Source of the DNA: Phycisphaerales bacterium | GTDB taxonomy: Bacteria > Planctomycetota > Phycisphaerae > Phycisphaerales > UBA1924 | NCBI GenBank assembly: GCA_022843045.1 | Contig: JALHOJ010000010.1 | Span: forward strand, 1-62,598 | Length of the DNA stretch: 62,598 nt | Direction of reading: 5' to 3' | Part shown: positions 1-7,696 of the stretch, in pieces | Layout: each line of letters starts with the position of its first letter | Numbering within the stretch: position 1 is the first letter of the stretch | Made by a program: the position numbers and the translations under genes | Notes under the pieces: generated by a model | What the model was told of the DNA's origin: nothing | The model's database searches: none | What the model saw: the letters and a program-made list of their open reading frames with translations, nothing else

Positions 1-149
1 GCGGCTTCGAAGTCGACACTGATGCCATCGAGGACTTTCTGGAGGCCGAAGGCTTTGTGGACGTTGCGCAGGCTGACGACGCCTGTGCCGGGGGGCACGG
101 TGGGTCTGGGCCCTTGGTGGGGATGGGCGGGGGGGGGAGCGGGGGGCAC
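1..149 (-). CDS. ABC transporter ATP-binding protein, N-terminal fragment cut by the window edge
   Basis: Read on the minus strand, the first 149 bases encode the start of an ABC ATPase and run off the left edge. The segment VSLRNVHKAFGLQKVLDGI is the classic beginning of the nucleotide-binding domain, just before the Walker A loop, which lies outside the window. The start chosen is a GTG at 149 preceded by AAGGA with a 5-base gap. A second in-frame GTG at 98 would remove a proline-rich leader and is also possible. The gene diverges from the NUDIX gene, with only a few bases between the two predicted starts. The substrate cannot be told from this fragment. The wording is closest to ATPases of MlaF-type lipid importers, but that is only an impression. 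Confidence 0.6.
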   Translation of the reverse strand, partial: MPPAPPPAHPHQGPRPTVPPGTGVVSLRNVHKAFGLQKVLDGISVDFEA

Positions 150-161
150 TACAGTCCTTGG

Positions 162-740
162 ATGCAGGCACGCGAAGGCATGGATGGGCTGGAGGAGTGT
201 GGGACGCCGCGCAGGATAGTGCGCACCCTACTTCGTCGCGGCCCGAAGTTTGACATCGAGGTGGTTTCGACGGCGGGGCGGGATGGGACGCGGATTGAGC
301 GGGAAGTGGTGCGGCATCCGGGGGCGGTGGTGATTGTGCCGGTTTTGGATGCCGGGGGTGGGAAGCAGATCGTGCTGATTGAGAATTTCCGGCTCAGTCT
401 GGAGCGGCGGCTGATTGAGTTGCCTGCGGGGACTCGGGTGCCTGGGGAGGAGCCGCTGGTCTGTGCGGCGCGGGAACTGACGGAGGAGACGGGGTATCGG
501 GCGGAGCGGCTGCGGCATGTGGCGAGGTGGCACACGGGGCCTGGGATGACGGATGAGGTGATGGAGTGCGTGGTGGCGGAGGGGCTGGCGATGGTGGGGC
601 AGCATCTGGAGAATGACGAGGACATTCGGGTGCGGGTGGTGGGGGCTCAGGAAGCGTTTGAGATGGTGTGGGATGGGCGGATTACGGATGCGAAGACGAT
701 CGTCGCGCTGCATTGGGCGAGGCGGGTGGGGGTGATTTGA
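162..740 (+). CDS. NUDIX hydrolase, ADP-ribose pyrophosphatase-like
   Basis: The protein of about 192 residues carries a complete Nudix box, GX5EX7REUXEEXGU, with REL, EE and TGY all in place. This box binds the metal that hydrolyses nucleoside diphosphates linked to another group. The hydrophobic strands before the box and the position of the box match ADP-sugar pyrophosphatases (NudF/ADPRase-like), which are cytoplasmic and recycle ADP-ribose or ADP-sugars. Two ATG starts are possible, at 162 and 180, and neither has a clear ribosome-binding site. An upstream extension to 57 would encode a glycine-rich string unlike the family and was not used. The gene diverges from the truncated ABC ATPase. 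The family call is firm; the substrate is inferred. Confidence 0.85.
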   Translation: MQAREGMDGLEECGTPRRIVRTLLRRGPKFDIEVVSTAGRDGTRIEREVVRHPGAVVIVPVLDAGGGKQIVLIENFRLSLERRLIELPAGTRVPGEEPLVCAARELTEETGYRAERLRHVARWHTGPGMTDEVMECVVAEGLAMVGQHLENDEDIRVRVVGAQEAFEMVWDGRITDAKTIVALHWARRVGVI

Positions 741-750
741 TTCCGGTGCG

Positions 751-805
751 CGGGGGACTCCGGCCTAGAAGGCCGGGAGACTCACGGGCGGGACGCGCGT
801 GCCAC
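751..805. repeat. Hairpin repeat with TGCCAC end (family A)
   Basis: Between the NUDIX and rhomboid genes lie a small hairpin (cggcc..ggccg, 761-775) and a second one, cacgggcgggacgcgcgtg, followed by gccac at 801-805. Closely related copies sit at 10325-10370, 5022-5043 and 57529-57555. The core sequence varies while the GTGGCA/TGCCAC ends recur. Confidence 0.6.
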
Positions 806-929
806 CCCCCCCGGCCACTGCCTGCGGCAGTGCAATAGGGCGAGGCGGGGAGCCGATAGAGGTGCTCTTGGGGTGGAGTGTGGAATCGGGGTCGGGCGAG
901 CACCAATGAGAGGGCGGCAATAGGTATCT

Positions 930-2120
930 ATGGGCATTTACGACCGCGAGTACGTGTTTCAACGCAAGCAGTCGATGATGGGCGGGACGCCGGTGACGGT
1001 GTGGCTGATCATCATCAATGTGGCGATTTTTGTTTTTGGGATGTTCACGGGGAAGGTTGGCGTGCCGCAGTTCACGCGGGAGGTCAACATCCTGCCTGCG
1101 GCGGAGGTGGCGACGATTCCGCGGTCGCAGTTGTTGATGGAGAAGAACTATCGGGTGCTGCAGATGACTCCCGCCGGGCTCGGTGCGGGGGAGTTTGCCA
1201 GCGAGCAGTTTCGAAGCACGGTTGACAATCAAGTGTGCCGGGTGATCGTGGACAGCCGGACGCAGCAGTGGGTCAAGATCAATCTGTATCAGGTGATGCC
1301 GCCTCTGCATGCTTGGGGGCATTTTTCGACGGCGACGCTGCTGGGGGGCGAGGTGTGGCGGTTGGTGACGTTTCAGTTCTTGCATGGCGGGGTCATGCAC
1401 CTCTTGTTTAACATGCTGGGGCTGTGGATATTCGGGCGGCTGACTGAAGAGGGGATTGGGTCGAGCCGGCGGTATCTCGCGTTCTACCTGATGTGCGGGT
1501 TGTGCGGCGGGCTGATGTACCTGATTCTGAACGGGCTGGGGAACATTGCGGCAAGTCTGGGGTATCCGAACATTCCGGGATTGCTGCCGGGAAGCGCGGC
1601 GGCACCGTTGGTGGGGGCGTCGGCGGGGGTGTTTGGCGTGATCATGGCGGCGGCGTACTTGCAGCCGCAGTTGCAGGTGATGCTGCTGATCCCGCCTATC
1701 CCGGTCAAGATTCGGAATCTGGCGTATGCGTATGTGATCATCGCGATCATCGTGGTGTTGTTCAATTGGAGCAACGCGGGTGGCGAAGCGGCGCACTTGG
1801 GCGGGGCGATCGCGGGGTACTTTTTTATTCGGCGCAGTCACCTGCTGAAGGACTTCTTCGCGGAGTTCACGGACATCGCGGATCGGGTGAAGGGGTGGTT
1901 TGGGGGCAAGCCGAAGTTGCGGCTGGCGGGGCTGGATGCGGCGCCTCCCGTCAAGGCCCCATCTCGCGGCACGTCGTTGCGGGATATCGATCCGAAGCTG
2001 GAGGCGGAGGTGGATCGGATTCTCGCCAAGAGCAACGCGAGCGGGATCGACAGCCTGACGCCTGATGAACTGGCGACGCTCAAGCGGAGCACGGACTTGA
2101 TGAATCGCGCGAAGCGGTGA
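930..2120 (+). CDS. Rhomboid family intramembrane serine protease
   Basis: A 396-residue polytopic membrane protein. The rhomboid signatures are visible. HLLFN has His157 and Asn161 for the oxyanion site, GASAG carries the nucleophile Ser231, and AAHLGG carries the catalytic His289. Rhomboids cut transmembrane segments of other proteins inside the membrane. The first transmembrane helix (about 21-41) is followed by an unusually long polar stretch (about 42-130) before the core helices, larger than the first loop of bacterial GlpG. The tail after residue 300 is soluble and charged. The ATG at 930 is chosen because it gives a short charged N-terminus before the first helix. The stop is only six bases from the stop of the convergent kinase gene. 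No substrate is suggested by the context. Confidence 0.85.
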   Translation: MGIYDREYVFQRKQSMMGGTPVTVWLIIINVAIFVFGMFTGKVGVPQFTREVNILPAAEVATIPRSQLLMEKNYRVLQMTPAGLGAGEFASEQFRSTVDNQVCRVIVDSRTQQWVKINLYQVMPPLHAWGHFSTATLLGGEVWRLVTFQFLHGGVMHLLFNMLGLWIFGRLTEEGIGSSRRYLAFYLMCGLCGGLMYLILNGLGNIAASLGYPNIPGLLPGSAAAPLVGASAGVFGVIMAAAYLQPQLQVMLLIPPIPVKIRNLAYAYVIIAIIVVLFNWSNAGGEAAHLGGAIAGYFFIRRSHLLKDFFAEFTDIADRVKGWFGGKPKLRLAGLDAAPPVKAPSRGTSLRDIDPKLEAEVDRILAKSNASGIDSLTPDELATLKRSTDLMNRAKR

Positions 2121-2126
2121 GCACGC

Positions 2127-4871
2127 TCACTGCGGCGGCGTGGCGGGCGCTTCGGGCGGCTTGGTGTTGGCGCGTTCGAGCCACTTCGCGGCTTGGGGGT
2201 GGCTGGCCTTTGCGAGGGCTTCGGCGATGGTCTTGGCGGAGCCCTTGGGCGGGCCCGCTCCGGGGCCGTGCTTTTCGGCGAGTTGGGCGTAGACCGGCTC
2301 GGCGAGGGCGAGGGCTTCGTCGATGCGGGCATCGCCGATGAGAGCGGCGGCGTAGCCGATGGTCAGGCGAAGCCGCAGGGCGTGGTCGGGCGGAAGGTTC
2401 TTCTCGCCTATGTCCAGGGCCTGGCGAGTGAGCTGCACGGCGAGCTTGGGCTGCTTGCGGGCGAGTTCGACGCGGCCGGAGTTGCCCAGAGTGACGGCGG
2501 TGCGCATCGACTCGGGCTCTTTGCGGAGCATGATCTCGCGGAGGGAGGCGAAGGTGGAGGAGGCCTTGTCGAGATCGCCGGAGCGTTCGTAGGCATTGGC
2601 GAGGTTGTTGAGGAGGTTGAGCGTGGTCTGGTGCTCGGGGCCGAATGTCTCGCGCATGCCGGCGAGGGCGGGCTCGAGGACGGCGACGGCGTCTTTGGGG
2701 TTGTTGGTGTCGATGAGGGTCGTGCCCAGACCCAAGGTGATCTGCAGGGTGGTGGGGTGGGCGGGGCCCAGGACGCGCTGGGCGCGCTCGAGCGTGTCGC
2801 GCAGGAGGCTGATGGCTTCGTCTTCGCGGCCCAAGGTGTCGAGGAGGTTGGCGAGGTTGGTCGCGGCGGCGAGGGCGTCGGGGTGGTCGGGGCCGAGGTT
2901 CTTGACGGTGGTGTCGCGGTTGCGACGGGTCATCTGCTCGGCTTCGCTGAATCGGCCTTGGCCGCGGACGGCGAGGGAGAGCTCGTTGAGGACGACCATC
3001 GTTGCGCGGTCCTCCATGCCCAGCGACTTCTCGCGGAAGGCGAGGGACTTGCGGAGCAGCGTTTCGGCCTCTTCGTACTGCTCCTGGGCGCGTAGGGCGG
3101 AGCCGAGGTGCATTTGCAGGGTCGCGACGGCTTCGTGGTCTTCGCCGACTTGGGCGATGGTCTGGGCGAGCGTGTCGCGCAGGAGGGCGATGGCTTCGTC
3201 GGCCTTGTCGCCTTCGATGAGGGCGACGGAGAGATCGCCCGCTTCGTCGCTCCAGGTCGCGGGATCTCCTTCGAAGATCTGCTTGGAGAGTTCGAGGGCG
3301 CGGCGGCCGTGGCGCTCGGCCTTGGTGAAGTCGCCCAGGGAGCCGTAGGTCTGGCGGATGACGTCGTTGAGGCGCATGAGGACCACGGGCTGGTCTCTAA
3401 AGTCGGCTTCGACGGTGCCGGCGGTTTTGTCGAGGGCCTCGCGGATGGTCATTTCCTTGCCGGCGGTGTGTTCGGGCGAGGCTTTTTCGAGCAGAGCCAC
3501 GAGGTAGCCTGCGACGGCCTGGGTGGTCTTTTTGTCGGTCTCGGCTTTTTCGCGGGCGGCCTTTTCGGCGACGTTCAAGCGTTCGACTTCGACGAGCTGC
3601 GCGGCGACTTGCTTTTGGGCGCGATTGGCGCGGTCGGCCTGCCACAGCGCGGCGATCAGGCCCGCAGAGAGCGCGACGATGACGGCGGCGATTGCGCCCA
3701 CGAAGGCGGCGTGGCGCTGGGCGAACTTGCGGGCTTGGTACCAGGTGGTTTGCGGGTGGGCCTGGACGGGCTCGTTGCGGAGCAGGCGGCGGAGGTCGTC
3801 GGCGAGGGCGGAGGCGGATTGGTACCGATGCTGCGGGTCCTTCTCCATCGCCATGGCGACGATGTCGTCGAGTTCGGTCCCGCCGCCGCCTTCGCCCAGG
3901 ACTTTCGAGACGCGGCGGGGTTCGTGCTTTCGGACGAGGTCGATGGCGCTGAACAGGTTCTTGCCCGAGAGGTCAAGCGGCAGGTCGCCCGTGAGGGCTT
4001 CGTAGAGCATCACGCCCAGGGCATAGACGTCGGTGCGGGAGTCGATGGCGCGGGGATCGCCAGAGAGTTGTTCGGGGCTCATGTACTCGAGCGTGCCGAT
4101 GAGCTGGCCCGCGCGGGTGTTCATGGTTCGGTCGTTGGATTCGCTGCCCAGGCGGGCGACGCCGAAGTCGAGGACCTTGGGCTGGCTGCCGGCCTGACTT
4201 GCGGGCTGGTCGATGATGACGTTGCCTGGCTTGAGGTCGCGGTGGACGACGCCTCGGCGGTGGGCGTGGTCTACGGCGTCGGCGATTTGGGCGATCAGTT
4301 CGATGCGGGCGGTGCGGCTGGGGTTGGTGTCTTTGATGAAGCGGGATAGGCTGGGGCCTTGGACCAGTTCCATCGCGATGAACATGCGTTCGTCGTCGTT
4401 GACCTTGGCGCGTCCGGCTTCGAAGATGTTGGCGATGCCGGGATGGTGGAGCATGCCCAGGGCTTCGGCTTCGAGCTCGAACCGGCGGAGCATGGAGGGG
4501 CTGGCGACGTCGGGGCGGAGGAGCTTGAGCGCGACGGAGCGGTTTGGAAACTCCTGGCGGGCTTCGTAGACCACGCCCATGCCACCCTGGCCCAGTTTGC
4601 GGACGATCTTGTACTTGCCGACGCTGGTGACGGGCTCGTCGTTGATGGCGATTCGGTTGGTGAGGTTGAGCGGCGAGGCTGCGCCGGTGTGGTCGAGGAA
4701 GATGTGGCGGGAGTCGCTGCTGTGGAGGAGGCTGGAGACTTCGTCGTAGGCGGTGGGGTTCTCTCGGCGAAGGCGCTCGAGGATCGCGGTGCGTTCGTCA
4801 CTGCCCTCCGGCAAAGAGGCGACTTGGTCAAAGACCTCACGGGCGAGCACTTCGGTCGGTCTGGCGATCAC
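2127..4871 (-). CDS. Membrane-anchored Ser/Thr protein kinase with TPR repeats
   Basis: A 914-residue kinase. An N-terminal segment (1-80) has a sigma-factor-like helical look. The kinase domain follows: G-loop GQGGMG (94-99), Lys116 in VALK, HRDLKPGN (210-217), DFG (235-237) and the SPEQ activation-segment motif near 265. One transmembrane helix lies at about 388-409. From there to the end the protein is a coiled-coil stretch and many TPR-like helix pairs with the repeating LG..DEA pattern. Such proteins phosphorylate cytoplasmic partners and may sense signals through the TPR part. The start is GTG at 4871 with GGAG about eight bases upstream. No sigma factor lies beside it, unlike the second kinase in the window. 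All catalytic residues are present, so it should be active. Confidence 0.92.
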   Translation of the reverse strand: MIARPTEVLAREVFDQVASLPEGSDERTAILERLRRENPTAYDEVSSLLHSSDSRHIFLDHTGAASPLNLTNRIAINDEPVTSVGKYKIVRKLGQGGMGVVYEARQEFPNRSVALKLLRPDVASPSMLRRFELEAEALGMLHHPGIANIFEAGRAKVNDDERMFIAMELVQGPSLSRFIKDTNPSRTARIELIAQIADAVDHAHRRGVVHRDLKPGNVIIDQPASQAGSQPKVLDFGVARLGSESNDRTMNTRAGQLIGTLEYMSPEQLSGDPRAIDSRTDVYALGVMLYEALTGDLPLDLSGKNLFSAIDLVRKHEPRRVSKVLGEGGGGTELDDIVAMAMEKDPQHRYQSASALADDLRRLLRNEPVQAHPQTTWYQARKFAQRHAAFVGAIAAVIVALSAGLIAALWQADRANRAQKQVAAQLVEVERLNVAEKAAREKAETDKKTTQAVAGYLVALLEKASPEHTAGKEMTIREALDKTAGTVEADFRDQPVVLMRLNDVIRQTYGSLGDFTKAERHGRRALELSKQIFEGDPATWSDEAGDLSVALIEGDKADEAIALLRDTLAQTIAQVGEDHEAVATLQMHLGSALRAQEQYEEAETLLRKSLAFREKSLGMEDRATMVVLNELSLAVRGQGRFSEAEQMTRRNRDTTVKNLGPDHPDALAAATNLANLLDTLGREDEAISLLRDTLERAQRVLGPAHPTTLQITLGLGTTLIDTNNPKDAVAVLEPALAGMRETFGPEHQTTLNLLNNLANAYERSGDLDKASSTFASLREIMLRKEPESMRTAVTLGNSGRVELARKQPKLAVQLTRQALDIGEKNLPPDHALRLRLTIGYAAALIGDARIDEALALAEPVYAQLAEKHGPGAGPPKGSAKTIAEALAKASHPQAAKWLERANTKPPEAPATPPQ

Positions 4872-5021
4872 GCGGCGTTCTCCAATGAGCTTCCGGCAAG
4901 CGCTTGCGCGGTTTCGCGAAGAGCGTGGGGGACGGTAGGAGAGGGCGAAGATTTCAGGGTTTGGTTGATCACAGTGGCCGAATCAGGGAGAGAGGCCAGG
5001 GGCGAGCGGCCCTTGGGAGTC

Positions 5022-5043
5022 CTGGGCAAGACGCCCATGCCAC
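5022..5043. repeat. Hairpin repeat with TGCCAC end (family A)
   Basis: The sequence tgggcaagacgccca is followed by tgccac, and it abuts the stop codon of the minus-strand secreted protein gene. It has the same layout as the copies at 10348-10370 and 57529-57555. Confidence 0.5.
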
Positions 5044-6689
5044 TAGAGGCAAGGGCCTTCGCTGAAGACGCTGAGGAACGAATCGATGTCGGCGGGGTCG
5101 AAGAGGGAGCCGTCGTTGTTGAAGTCGATGTCGTTGCAGGTGGCGGTAGCGGGGACGCAGGGGCCTTCGCTAAAGACGCTGAGGAACGCGTCGATGTCGG
5201 TGGGGTCAAAGAGCGACGCGTCGTTGTTGAAGTCGATGGGGTCGCAGACGTTGCCGATGGGCGTGAGCAGGCGGATGACCGCCCAGCCGCGAAGCGTGCT
5301 CGTTGAGCTGCGGATGAGCACGATCGCGTAGACGCGGCCGTTGGAGCCGAAGCGAATCGAGCCGGGAGCGATGTCGGCGAGGATGGCGTTGTCGTTGGCG
5401 AGGCCGTCGCCGTTGAGATCCAGCCCGTCACCTTCGCGGAGGATCACGCCCGCGGTCTCGTGCACGATCACCGTGTTGGTGCTGCCGCTTGCGTTGGTCT
5501 TGCCTGCAAGAACCCACACGTTCGTCGAGTTGATCGCGCCGCCCATGAATGTCGTCGAGGTGGCCTCGGCGTCGTTCCAGAGTTCGGTCGCTCCGGGGAA
5601 TATGGGTGTGTTGGTTTGTGCGATGAGGGTGTCTGCACTGTCACTGCAGACCGCGGCCCAGTCGACGGTGTCGGCGTTGGAGCCGAAGTACAGGGCCTCG
5701 CCTCCTGGGCCACCTGGGCCAACGGAACTTGGGAATGATGCGCTGGTCGCGGGTACGTCGATGAGAGTTGCGACGGGATTGGAGAACCCTGAACCTGGCT
5801 TGACGAATCCCTCTTGCGCGATGACGGCGTTGTTGCGGACGAGCACCATGTCGGTATTGGTGGGGCCCGAGAGCCGTGCGACGTACCACGATGTGAATGA
5901 AGAGCTGTTACCGCCCGTCGTGAATTGGTCAACCAAGAACGCCGCGAGAGGTTGGTCGGGCGAGGCGAGCTGGGAGGATGGCGTGGTCGTGGTGTTGGAG
6001 GCGATGAGCGAGCCCGTCCCCGGCGCGGAGAGGTGGAAGAGTGCTTGCAGCGTGGGCGCGCCGGCAAAGAGGCTGGCATGCACGCCCACGAGACCGTTGG
6101 GCAGCAAGTGAACGGCTTGGAGCAACGGGCCGTATCGCACGCCGGCGGGTTGTCCCAAGGCCTGCGTGTCTTCGCGAGCAATCGTGGCCCAGGTTCCGCC
6201 GCCCGATTCGGACCATCGCGTCACCAATTCATCATCGTTGGTCGTGCCGCCGAGGTTGGCGGCGAAGGCGATCTGGTTGGCGTCGTTGGCAGAGAGGGAG
6301 GCGCCGAAGGCGTCCCAGGTTCGAGAGCTGACGTAGGAGGTCTGGGAGGTGCGGGCGATGATGCGAGCGCCGCCGGCGGTGGTGGTGTTGTCGAGCGTGC
6401 CAGTGAGGATGGCTTCGGTGGCGGCACCGCCTGCGGTGGGAACGACCCGGGCGCGAATGGCCCAGCGGTCGCCGCCTGGAGCGACGGCGAGGGCGAGAAA
6501 CGCATCGGTCAGGGAAGCACCGGCTTGGAATTGGAGGTTGGGGGCGGGGGCGGCTCGCGTGGGAGAGCCCGGGAGGTTGGAGTACAGCACCAGCGGGGGC
6601 GGTGACTGTGCGAGCAATGGCGCGGTCGCGGCGAGCGCGACTACTGTGAGAAAGGCCGAAGCGTGAACGTGTGGCGTCCCGATGCTCAC
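5043..6689 (-). CDS. Secreted protein with duplicated EF-hand-like C-terminal module
   Basis: A roughly 548-residue exported protein of unknown function. The GTG start at 6689 gives a good signal peptide (short polar start, then FLTVVALAATAPLLA, cut near AQS). A TTG at 6752 would add 21 residues and fits less well. The middle has repeated beta-strand-like segments with GN, VHASLF and AVRN-type turns and no family I recognise. The last 67 residues (5043-5246) are two 30-residue repeats with the pattern CDxIDFNNDxSLFDPxDID. Each is bounded by cysteines, and the two are joined by a six-residue linker. The same ending occurs on the M36 peptidase and on the HAF protein in this window, so it is probably a shared calcium-binding, sorting or surface-attachment module. 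The gene diverges from the ECF sigma gene. Confidence 0.8.
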   Translation of the reverse strand: MSIGTPHVHASAFLTVVALAATAPLLAQSPPPLVLYSNLPGSPTRAAPAPNLQFQAGASLTDAFLALAVAPGGDRWAIRARVVPTAGGAATEAILTGTLDNTTTAGGARIIARTSQTSYVSSRTWDAFGASLSANDANQIAFAANLGGTTNDDELVTRWSESGGGTWATIAREDTQALGQPAGVRYGPLLQAVHLLPNGLVGVHASLFAGAPTLQALFHLSAPGTGSLIASNTTTTPSSQLASPDQPLAAFLVDQFTTGGNSSSFTSWYVARLSGPTNTDMVLVRNNAVIAQEGFVKPGSGFSNPVATLIDVPATSASFPSSVGPGGPGGEALYFGSNADTVDWAAVCSDSADTLIAQTNTPIFPGATELWNDAEATSTTFMGGAINSTNVWVLAGKTNASGSTNTVIVHETAGVILREGDGLDLNGDGLANDNAILADIAPGSIRFGSNGRVYAIVLIRSSTSTLRGWAVIRLLTPIGNVCDPIDFNNDASLFDPTDIDAFLSVFSEGPCVPATATCNDIDFNNDGSLFDPADIDSFLSVFSEGPCL

Positions 6690-6880
6690 GCGGCAAGCGT
6701 AGTGGGCGTCGTCCTCGGTGGGCGGGATGAAGTTGAGACTGCGCTGACGCAACTTGGAATAATCTCGGACGTGAACTTAGGGCAGTTGTGAGGTCGATGG
6801 TCTGATCCACGGTGCAGTTGAACTTGTGTGAATCGAATGCACTTGTGCGGTGGTGATTGCGTGGTACTTTGGGTGTTGTG

Positions 6881-7501
6881 ATGCCGGTTCATTCCCAAAC
6901 TCAGACCCACGCGACGCTGCTGGCCCGATTGGGCGAACAGGGGGACAGTGCGCAGCGGGGGCGGGCGTGGGGGGAGTTTGTGGATCGATATGGGGAGCTG
7001 ATCCGCGGGTTTTGCAAACGGCATGGGTTGCAGGCGAGCGACACGGATGATGTGTTGCAGGATGTGCTGCTGTCGCTAAGCAAGGCGATGCCGGGATTTG
7101 CGTATGACCCGAAGGTGGGGAAGTTTCGGTCGTACTTGAAGACGGTGGTGCTGCACGCGATTTATCGAAAGTTGTGTCAGGCGCGGGGCGGGGCGGTGCT
7201 AGGTGATGTTGACTCGATGGCCCACGCGCAGGCACTGACGGCGAGCGGGGATCCGGCGACGGATTCGCAGTGGGAGCAGGAGTGGCGGCAGCATCACCTG
7301 CGGCAGGCGATGCGGGTAATCGATGCGGAGTTTTCGGCGCGGGATCGGGCGATCTTTGAGCGGTACGCGATCCGCGGGGAGTCGGCAGAGGCGGTGACGA
7401 GGGACATGGGCGTTTCGATCGAGGCGTTGTATCAGATCAAGAGCCGGATCACGCGGCGGCTGAGTCAGGTGATTGAGATGCAGGTGGTGGAGGAGGGATA
7501 G
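6881..7501 (+). CDS. ECF-type RNA polymerase sigma factor, kinase-associated
   Basis: A 206-residue protein with sigma region 2 (SDTDDVLQDVLLSLSKAM, with FRSYLKTVVLHAIYRKL) and region 4 (FSARDRAIFERYAI and a helix-turn-helix SAEAVTRDMGVSIEALYQI). It recruits RNA polymerase to specific promoters. It lies 195 bases upstream of, and in the same direction as, a Ser/Thr kinase-TPR gene. That sigma/kinase pairing is well known in planctomycetes, where the kinase is thought to control the sigma factor in place of a classical anti-sigma factor. The ATG at 6881 is preferred over an upstream TTG at 6857, because the downstream protein starts with a normal soluble N-terminus. No zinc-type anti-sigma gene is adjacent. 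Confidence 0.85.
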   Translation: MPVHSQTQTHATLLARLGEQGDSAQRGRAWGEFVDRYGELIRGFCKRHGLQASDTDDVLQDVLLSLSKAMPGFAYDPKVGKFRSYLKTVVLHAIYRKLCQARGGAVLGDVDSMAHAQALTASGDPATDSQWEQEWRQHHLRQAMRVIDAEFSARDRAIFERYAIRGESAEAVTRDMGVSIEALYQIKSRITRRLSQVIEMQVVEEG

Positions 7502-7507
7502 GAGACT

Positions 7508-7667
7508 GCCGCGGAGGTCGCGGAGGAGAGAATGGAGAGTTGAGAAAAAAGAAGGGGGGCCGCGGAGTTTCGCAGAATCGCGCGGATTTGATACGAGAGT
7601 TTGTTCTGATACGCGTTCATCCGCGCAAGTCCGCGGCAACCCTCCTTCTTCCGCGTCGGCCGCACGC
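7508..7667. repeat. Long imperfect palindrome between sigma factor and kinase genes
   Basis: The spacer between the sigma factor and the kinase holds a large inverted repeat. The left arm at 7549-7566 (aagaaggggggccgcgga) pairs with 7630-7650, and inner arms gcgcggat and atccgcgc nest inside. The layout is like the palindromic cores at 45291-45427 and 47917-47966. It could form a long hairpin in the mRNA between the two genes. Confidence 0.6.
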
Positions 7668-7696
7668 TTCGCGGTGCAACTGGTTCGAGCCACGCC

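Noticed and set aside
3108..4349. A plus-strand frame opposite the first kinase
   Set aside because: Gly/Val/Asp-rich shadow frame with no motif, and the sense strand has HRD and DFG motifs.
5043..5246. The duplicated C-terminal module as a classical cellulosomal dockerin
   Set aside because: The D-x-N-x-D start is similar, but the loop is one residue longer, both repeats are Cys-bracketed, and no cohesin or scaffoldin is present. It is described as EF-hand-like only.
7670..7695. A GGTTCGAGCC-like sequence suggesting a tRNA T-loop
   Set aside because: No acceptor stem, D-loop or anticodon stem could be built around it. No tRNA was found anywhere in the window.
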